From positions 1-12,392 of the forward strand of contig WHUX01000736.1 of the NCBI GenBank assembly GCA_015179025.1: 12,392 nucleotides of DNA. Direction: 5' to 3'. The notes under the pieces were generated by a model. It worked only from the letters and a program-made list of their open reading frames with translations, did not search any database and had not been told where the DNA came from. Position numbers and translations under genes: made by a program. Of the stretch, positions 7,647-12,392 are shown one piece after another; within the stretch, counting starts at the first letter, position 1, and every line of letters begins with the position of its first letter. Origin of the DNA: Terfezia claveryi (taxonomy: Eukaryota; Ascomycota; Pezizomycetes; Pezizales; Pezizaceae).

Positions 7647-8542
7647 GACGTCCATAGATCTGACAAGAAAGCGTGTAGCCAAAAAAACAGACTATCAAAG
7701 CAAGGGATCACAATGGTAGGCCCGTACAGAAAAAGAAGACGCCATCGAAGAGGAACACAACATCCGGGAATCGAACAACAGATAAACGCAAACGGAGAAA
7801 GACTTCTGTGACAACTATGCCAGTCACGCCTATCCTAGCCCGCCTGCCCCAGCCCCAGTTAGCCAGTAAACCTATATGAGAAGTATGCGGAATTTCCTTG
7901 AGGCTCAAAAGAATTCGACCCAGACAAAGAGTTTAGTGGGGTCGTAAAGTTTGGGGAACATCAACCAATCCACACACCAGAAAAATCTGGGAAACTCAGA
8001 AAAGATTGCTGGGTCCACTTCTAGCGTTCGAACGAGCCAAGGACTGGAAGCGCCAAAAAGTTAACAGGGCTCTCAAAGCTGGCGTGGCGGAGAGTGAGCA
8101 TGCCACTGTTACCGGTGCACCAATTGGGATGAAGAGGAATCAGCTCAGTGATGTGCAACGTGGCAAGTTCGAACGACTTGTCCAAAAGACCTGGGAGGTA
8201 ATGTTAGTTCGGAAGAAGGCGTATATTTTATATCGCTGGTATGGGCTCTCCCAAGCGCAGAAGAGGTTTTATCTTGAGCTAGGCGAAGGTGATAATATAC
8301 CGGCATTTACAATTCCAGAAGGTGATTTGGAAGAAATGGGAACAAAGCCAGTAAATGAGTTTAGCGTCGTTGTTAGTGTTGAGCCCATTTCACGCCAAGC
8401 ATACGCACGGTTCGAGGGCCCAATTGAACAGCCACATGCACAGGACGATGCAATTGCCATAGCTGATGGATCATACAGGAAATGGAAATAGCTGAAGGGG
8501 GTCGGAAGATTGTTTAAGTGATGCAGTTGAGGATATTGAACC

Positions 8543-8586
8543 GTATGTATCTCTCCCTTCAAAGTGTGATATATTATTCACCATAG
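8543..8586 (+). other. Short intron before the acidic part of the 7334-9037 gene remnant
   Basis: The donor GTATGT (8543-8548) and the acceptor CACCATAG ending at 8586 give 44 nt. Splicing leads into the acidic frame through one TAG (8588-8590), possibly a former CAG. An acceptor at 8590 would lose the acidic frame. Confidence 0.5.
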
Positions 8587-8864
8587 ATAGGACTCCGAGG
8601 ATGAAAGCGATGGCCAGGTTCTAGAGGACGACCTTTCATCATCTGACGCTGAGGCCGAGCTTACTGATTCCAACGATGATGCCAAGGTATATTCGGTAAA
8701 GGATAGCGTAATCGAAACTCCATTATGGCCAGCATCGAGGCTATGTCAAAAAGGATTGCCTCATCTTGGTGGGATTCACCCCCAGGACTTATCCGAGCGA
8801 CACAGATGATAATGATTACGAGGATGTAGAAGGGATTGAAGAGAATAAGTGGAAGAAGGGGATG

Positions 8865-9000
8865 AAGCGAATGAAGAGGAGAAGAGGATGAAGAAGATGA
8901 AAAGGGTGAAGAGAGTGAAGAGGATGAAGAGGATGAAGAGATGAAGAGGTGAAGAGGATGAAGAGGATGAAGAGGATGAAGAGGATGAAGAGGGTGAAGG
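8865..9000 (+). repeat. GAAGAGGAT trinucleotide/9-mer tract coding an acidic run
   Basis: Repeated GATGAAGAG/GGTGAAGAG words give alternating E/D runs (EEDEEDE) when read in frame. Slippage moves the coding trace between frames at least twice within the tract. Minus-strand open frames across it (Leu-His-Pro repeats) are artefacts. Confidence 0.88.
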
Positions 9001-9054
9001 AGAGGATAATATTGAGGGAGAACAACAAGATGAATAACGACCACATATGGGGTG

Positions 9055-9080
9055 TCACGGAGCTTACACTTTATCACGGA
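9055..9080 (+). repeat. Minimal TCACGGA repeat pair
   Basis: GTGTCACGGAGCTT and TTATCACGGAATTT are spaced by about 20 bp. This is the smallest of the shared-core tracts and lies just after the stop of the 7334-9037 remnant. Confidence 0.6.
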
Positions 9081-9486
9081 ATTTATATTTTTTCACAGAT
9101 CCCTATGTTGTCCAGCAATTATTTCTCTATTTCCTTGTCGTCTGATGGAATGTTTTGTATTAGTTATTTGATATATCATTGTGGTCAGGATTGTTGACTT
9201 TTGGATACAGCAATAGGTTAGTATAGACTAGTCGCTAGGTAGATAATAGAGTACTTAAGGTATAGTCTGGTTGGCATAAGCCCGGTATATTAGGCTAGTA
9301 GTGCAGGCTTAGACTGGGGTACAACTCACGAGTCAGCTTGCACTAGTCCCTCGATATTATAAGGTTGCATATGAAACAGATAGATATATATATATACTCT
9401 AGTATATATCTCTACCTGTAGCCTTCCAGCTGCTCTGGTCTCCTCTAGTAATCCCAGCCCACCTGTAGGCAAAAGTAACACATATG

Positions 9487-9506
9487 TGGCCCCGTTAAGG
9501 GGGCCA
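9487..9506. other. GC-rich perfect hairpin
   Basis: TGGCCCC (9487-9493) pairs with GGGGCCA (9500-9506) around a GTTAAG loop, in AT-rich surroundings. It lies three bases before the ATG at 9509 if that small exon is real. Function unknown. Confidence 0.6.
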
Positions 9507-9508
9507 AA

Positions 9509-9630
9509 ATGAGTCAGTCCCTAGGGAGAATTTGGCAAAAGGTGAGTTAATCTGCCATGACAATGCTTGTTCAGCTTAATTGTATATACGACTAACAATC
9601 TAACAGCTAGTTGTCGATTTCCTTTGTTAG
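9509..9630 (+). other. Tentative small spliced exon pair upstream of the histone-like gene
   Basis: ATG at 9509 reads MSQSLGRIWQK to AAG|GTGAGT (donor 9542). The segment to an ACTAACAATCTAACAG end (acceptor 9606) has a very good branch site (CTAAC, 9592-9596). The join continues LVVDFLC to a TAG at 9628-9630. The splice signals look real; the 18-residue product may be an upstream ORF, part of a transcript leader, or a relic. A TTTCCTTTGTTGGGTTTC-like direct repeat follows (about 9619-9669). Confidence 0.35.
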
Positions 9631-9853
9631 GTTTCGTTTGTCGCGTTTTCTTTGTTGGGTTTCCTTTATCGATGTATCACACTAAAGTATCTAAGCTAAT
9701 TTGAGGGAACGTGCAGGCAAACTTGGATTTATTGTTTGATAGTTATGTCTGGATCCCCATAATACTTTGTGTTGCTTTCTCTCATATAAGATCATTACTA
9801 TCGCCCCTGGGTCACTAAGTTCATTACCTCCTTTAACCAGCTAACATATAAGA

Positions 9854-10461
9854 ATGGTAAGAACAAAGCAGGTTCTGAAGAAAAACCCCAGGCAACCAGC
9901 GAGATCACAAGTCCCTAGGAATATAAAATCAATCGTGTCTCCCCAAAAAGTGGTGGCACCAAAAACTATAAGAAAGCGGTCACAAGGATGTTAACATTCC
10001 ATTCCATGAAGTATTCCATTCCATGAAGTAAAAAGGACTAATCTAACTGTATTATCTGTCAGTCTTATACGTCAGATTAGGAATCAACAGAGAAGCATTG
10101 ACCTAATATTTCCGAAGATTGCATTCCGCAGGTTGTGTAGGGAGATTGTACAAGACGTGAATAGGGATAATAACAACAAATACTCGCAGTTCATAGATCG
10201 GAATAATATGGAGCATATCCAACTGAAGGCAACAGATGCCATACAGGAGGTGGCGGAAGCATATATACATGTGTATTTCACTAGTAAGTCAAAATATATC
10301 ACGGATGCTGTCACGGATACTGTTATGGACAAATATGACTAATCACGAATAAGAAAATAGCAGTGAACCTGATTGCAATACAAGGTGGTGAAACACATAA
10401 TAGACAATAATCCTATAGTAGAATGTTAGACTATAGCATAAAATTCAGGCGAATATATTAG
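9854..10461 (+). CDS. Divergent histone H3 / CENP-A-like protein, three exons, C-terminus damaged
   Basis: H3-type histones wrap DNA in nucleosomes; CENP-A variants mark centromeres. Exon 1 starts MVRTKQVLKKNPRQPARSQV (canonical H3: ARTKQTARK) and gives a Lys/Arg-rich tail, with Lys4 kept. Exon 2 (10063-10283) reads LIRQIRNQQRSIDLIFPKIA then FRRLCREIVQD, matching the H3 segment [20 protein letters not shown] followed by QRLVREIAQD. After an Asn-rich loop 1 about 14 residues longer than in H3, HIQLKATDAIQEVAEAYIHV aligns to the alpha2 sequence ending LQEASEAYLVGLF. Splicing the intron 10284-10360 gives YFTTVNLIAIQ against H3 LFEDTNLCAIH. The frame meets TAA at 10408-10410, at about 131 residues (H3 is 135), then resumes to SIKFRRIY and TAG at 10459. 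The exon 1 donor is uncertain: GTCACA at 9979 keeps frame but is weak, and without it exon 1 stops at 9992. The H3-fold call is strong. CENP-A versus H3 variant, and live versus dying, are open. Confidence 0.78.
9979..10062 (+). other. Probable intron 1 of the histone-like gene, with a 17-bp tandem repeat
   Basis: The 3' side is convincing: branch CTAAC (10043-10047) and acceptor TTATCTGTCAG ending at 10062. The donor is not. GTCACA at 9979 is the only nearby GT that keeps the frame (KR then LIRQIRNQQ), while GTTAAC at 9990 looks better but shifts it. The interior holds ATTCCATTCCATGAAGT twice in tandem (9996-10012, 10013-10029). Confidence 0.45.
10284..10360 (+). other. Intron 2 of the histone-like gene, carrying TGTCACGGAT repeats
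   Basis: The donor GTAAGT is at 10284-10289, a TGACTAAT branch region at 10337-10344, and the acceptor GAAAATAG ends at 10360. The 77 nt contain TATCACGGATGC, TGTCACGGATAC and TGTTATGGAC (about 10297-10330). Removal restores the H3-like FTTVNLIAI reading, and without it the protein ends in a repeat-coded TDAVTDTVMDKYD. Confidence 0.78.
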
Positions 10462-10554
10462 CCAGGGGTAATGTGCCGAGGGCATTTCCACATGTACCTC
10501 TTGTGAGCCAATGAATGCCCAAAAAAGCAAAAAGAGGATGCCGTGCAGTACTAA

Positions 10555-10790
10555 GACCAGCCGGAGGAGGAGGGCCAGCAGCAGCAGCAGGGGCAGAAGG
10601 AGGAGGAGCAGAAGCAGCAGTAGCAGTAGAAGCAAGACCAGGGGTAGGGAAGGACCAGGGGCAGTAGTAGTAGCAGCAGCAGCAGCTGAAGTAGGACTAG
10701 GAGCAGGAGGAGGAGGAGAAGCAACAGCAATGGTGGGGGCAGTAGCAGGCAGAAGGGCAGCAGGAGGAGGAGGTACAGGTACCCAATAAT
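10555..10790. repeat. Degenerate (GCA/GGA/GTA)n trinucleotide tract
   Basis: A purine-rich run of AGCAGCAGC, GGAGGAGGA and GTAGTAGTA blocks. It makes long open frames on both strands: Arg/Ser then Ala/Gly on plus (10511-10789), and Pro/Ala then poly-Leu on minus (10426-10818). Neither has codon-independent support. The plus frame does start with a real ATG (10511, MNAQKSKKRMPCSTKTSRRR), so an Arg/Ser-rich protein cannot be excluded. Confidence 0.82.
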
Positions 10791-10829
10791 CATTCCCTTG
10801 TGTTAGTATACTATACATTACCTAGCAGA

Positions 10830-11078
10830 AGGTTCACTGTTACTGAGGATGAAATATATAGTTACAAGAACGACTACAACATGGGGAGGTTTACATCAAC
10901 GGTCGAAGAGGGACCGCCATGATATTATACAATTCCAGTTTAGATGTCAATTACTAAGGAACACAGATACCCGAACACTGACAACCAAGGTAAATATTGG
11001 AATCTTTGGCGAATTAGGTTCTGATACCCGACTTCCTACCAGTTGAATACCAGCCCACCAGCCAAGTGCTTTTTTTAG
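10830..11078 (+). pseudogene. Decayed exon, unclassified
   Basis: After a TTACCTAG acceptor-like site (ends 10824), the plus frame from 10830 reads RFTVTEDEIYSYKNDYNMGR then FTSTVEEGPP, TGA, YYTIPV, TAG, MSITKEHRYPNTDNQGKYWN then LWRIRF, TGA, YPTSYQLNTSPPAKCFF and TAG at 11076-11078. The residue mix between stops looks protein-like, and each stop is one transition from a sense codon. I recognise no family. It could be downstream coding of whatever the trinucleotide tract once belonged to. Confidence 0.35.
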
Positions 11079-11351
11079 GGAACGTTTAGAGCATTTGGTT
11101 GTACTTTGAAGAGTTTTTTTTTTTTCTTTCTATATTGTATAGTTGTATGAATTGATTTACAGGGGATTATTGGTAAACTCAAGTGAGGTTAGGAAGGATT
11201 TTTCAGGTTTTGTAGGATATGGGAAGGATTTTTGTTATAGTCATGGTAATGGGTCTTGTGATTTATTTTAGGTATATTAATATATTTCTTAACCAATATT
11301 TGGGTAAGATTTTGTTTGGGCATGTAGTACAGATTGCTAGTATTGTTTGTC
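11079..11351. other. AT-rich stretch, no gene seen
   Basis: Holds a T run near 11115-11126 and two GGAAGGATTTTT words (about 11189-11200 and 11222-11233). Minus-strand open frames here are low-complexity chance frames. Confidence 0.5.
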
Positions 11352-11560
11352 AGCGGGTGGGAGCAATCTATGACAGTGTAAGCAATCTGTGACAGTGCAA
11401 GCAATCTATGATAGGCAATCTGGCATAGTAAAGAAGCAAGGAATCCGTGACAGTGCTAGGAATCCGTGACAGGCAATCGGGAATAGTGCATACAATTCGT
11501 GATAGTGCAAGGAATCCGTAACAAGTCGAGGTATCTGTGACAAGCAATCTAGCACCATGC
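11352..11560. repeat. 18-19 bp minisatellite, AATCYRTGACAGTGCAAGC type
   Basis: About 10-11 units carry AATCTGTGACAG, AATCCGTGACAG or close variants with GTGCAAGC-like spacers. The TCCGTGACA core matches the tract at 5424-5805 and the intronic tracts. Minus-strand open frames here are repeat products. Confidence 0.88.
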
Positions 11561-11579
11561 AAGCAACCCATAAAGGTAG

Positions 11580-11847
11580 AAAGAATTGGTCTTACAAAGA
11601 CAACTAAATATAAGAGAACGGAATGAGGATATTAAATGTGATGAGATTATAGAAGAGTCAAGACAAAACAATAAAAAAAAAAAAGAAACAGGGTAGGCTT
11701 GGTGAGTAATTTGTAGATCACCGATTAATCACGAGTCGAGTTGTAGGACAGGAAAGCCGACTCAGCGAGTTGTTGAAATTCCAAAACTTACTTGCCGAGG
11801 CAAGTCTTCGCAACCAGGTCCGAGTTGTACTCCCCCATGGTGCACAC
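11580..11847. other. No gene seen; A run and a 16-bp palindrome
   Basis: An A-rich run lies near 11672-11686. The perfect palindrome-like ACTTGCCGAGGCAAGT (7-bp arms, 2-bp centre) is at 11790-11805, about 45 bp before the start of recognisable retrotransposon coding. Confidence 0.5.
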
Positions 11848-12392
11848 TAACAACAAGTAATGGATAAGTTGAAGAAGGTTTTAGTCAGTGCACCTGCTCT
11901 CAAGCCAATTGATTATGACTCAAAAGGAAGAATTGTACTATCGGTCGATTCATTCTTAGCCAGATGGGGGATGATTTTGTAGCAGGAAGAACTGGAGACC
12001 GGAAAAAGATATCTGGCTCGATATGAATCAGGTATGTAGACTGCTGCTGAGAAGAAGTATGATTCCAGAAAGTTAGAATGTCGGGGTCTCCTTAAGGCAT
12101 TGAAAAAGTTCTATATATACTTATATGGAGTCAAGTTTTTGGTTGAAATTGATGTAAGAATGCTTGTTTATTAGCTAAATCAACTACCTTCAGACCTGCC
12201 AGGATCTGTAGAGAATCGATGGTTGGCATGAATCAAGTTATTTGCCTTTAAAATCAAACACATACCCAGTAGTAGGTACAAAGGACCAGATACATTGTCC
12301 CAAAGAAGGCGATCAGAAGTAGACTCTGAGGTGTCGGATGAGGAAGAGTTAGAGGACGAGATGGATACGGAATTAGTAGCAAATGAATTTAA
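11848..12392 (+). pseudogene. Ty3/gypsy retrotransposon RNase H fragment, partial at window edge
   Basis: This is the end of a reverse transcriptase plus the RNase H domain, which removes the RNA template during retrotransposon cDNA synthesis. The frame begins QQVMDKLKKVLVSAPALKPI, the typical RT/RNase H connection. Then come IVLSVDS (first catalytic Asp), KRYLARYESGM, YDSRKLECRGLLKALKKFYI (catalytic Glu), YLYGVKFLVEIDVRML (second Asp), DLPGSVENRWLA, FAFKIKHIPSSRYKGPDTLS (terminal His/Asp region) and an acidic spacer. The RNase H catalytic positions survive, but stops at 11980 (TAG), 12037 (TAG), 12172 (TAG) and 12229 (TGA) kill it. There is no frameshift in 545 bases, so decay was mainly by point change. 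Homology starts abruptly after TAA at 11848; the rest of RT is absent from the window. Confidence 0.9.

Larger units (their letters stand above)
7334..9037 (+). pseudogene. Unclassified gene remnant: Cys-rich N-terminus, basic middle, Glu/Asp-rich C-terminus
   Basis: I do not recognise the family. Exon 1 (7334-7548) starts MQVAGGKITDGDITDILTHI, has one TAG (7451-7453), and holds a Cys cluster: CPCG, then C and NC, followed by RQYNTHYWL, perhaps a zinc-binding module. A 98-nt intron (7549-7646) joins in frame to RTSIDLTRKRVAKKTDYQSK. A frameshift near 7700 leads to a very basic stretch (RPVQKKKTPSKRNTTS, DKRKRRKTS). Another near 7870 gives KEFDPDKEFSGVVKFGEHQP, and another near 8000 opens a 160-codon block (RLLGPLLAFERAKDWKRQKV, GKFERLVQKTWEVMLVRKKA, YILYRWYGLSQAQKRFYLEL). 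After a short intron (8543-8586) it turns acidic (DSEDESDGQVLEDDLSSSDA) and ends in a Glu/Asp tract and EGEQQDE, stop at 9035-9037. The basic-then-acidic layout suggests a chromatin-associated or DNA-handling protein, but this is inference. Confidence 0.55.
9038..9508. other. Non-coding region: repeat-core pair, element-end copy, AT run, hairpin
   Basis: No gene is seen. It contains two TCACGGA copies (9055-9080), an unpaired TATAGTCTGGTTGGCA element end (9261-9276), a TATATA run (9385-9415), a CT-rich stretch (CTACCTGTAGCCTTCCAGCT, from about 9412), and a GC hairpin (9487-9506). The order of a TATAAGG near 9358, the TATATA run and a CT-rich stretch recalls an LTR, but no second LTR copy is present to test this. 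Confidence 0.5.

Noticed and set aside
8661..9077. Minus-strand frames rich in Leu-His-Pro and Ser runs
   Set aside because: They are the reverse of the GAAGAGGAT acidic tract of the plus-strand gene remnant.
9261..9480. Solo LTR of a retrotransposon
   Set aside because: A TATAAGG word, a TATATA run and a CT-rich stretch are in LTR-like order, but no second copy, no clear TG...CA ends and no primer-binding site can be shown.
10133..10342. Histone-like exon read straight through to a stop at 10340, ending in TDAVTDTVMDKYD
   Set aside because: The last residues are coded by the TGTCACGGAT repeat. Splicing at GTAAGT (10284) to 10360 instead gives an H3-like continuation.
10426..10818. 130-residue minus-strand open frame with Pro/Ala and poly-Leu
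   Set aside because: It is created by the GCA/GGA trinucleotide tract; the plus strand has an equally long frame for the same reason.

Overview
The window looks like repeat-rich, gene-poor DNA from a filamentous ascomycete, possibly a truffle-like member of the Pezizales. The reasons are short spliceosomal introns (44-161 nt) with GTAAGT/GTATGT-type donors and CTAAC-type branch sites, a fungal-type hAT transposase, and a Ty3/gypsy RNase H remnant. Many nonsense codons can be read as CAR to TAR changes, which would fit C-to-T decay in a CpA context (RIP-like or methylation-driven). The species is inference; the fungal character is fairly secure. Almost every gene here is broken by stops or frameshifts, so most coding calls are reconstructions across frames.

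Layout. 1-2690 (minus): a decayed hAT transposase that keeps an intact C-terminal dimerisation exon and two recognisable introns. 3043-5129 (minus): an unclassified multi-exon gene remnant, split by a 0.68-kb terminal-inverted-repeat element (4309-4989) that carries an N-terminal transposase fragment. 5424-5805: a degenerate minisatellite with a 100-bp palindromic element inside it. 6305-7001 (plus): an unclassified gene remnant with a proline/acidic middle and a basic tail. 7334-9037 (plus): a second unclassified gene remnant, Cys-rich then basic then strongly acidic. 9854-10461 (plus): a divergent histone H3/CENP-A-like gene in three exons. 10555-11078: a purine-rich trinucleotide tract and a decayed exon. 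11352-11560: another minisatellite. 11848-12392 (plus): the RNase H part of a dead Ty3/gypsy element, running off the right edge.

Two points stand out. First, the gene at 9854-10461 has a VRTKQ tail start, an H3-like alphaN/alpha1, an expanded Asn-rich loop 1, and an alpha2 matching the H3 LQEASEAY region. Second, minisatellites sharing a TGTCACGGA core (reverse TCCGTGACA) occur in eight places with different spacers, and four of the tracts lie inside introns whose removal restores a continuous reading frame. I see no operon-like cooperation between genes. The window reads as a transposon graveyard around one histone-like gene.
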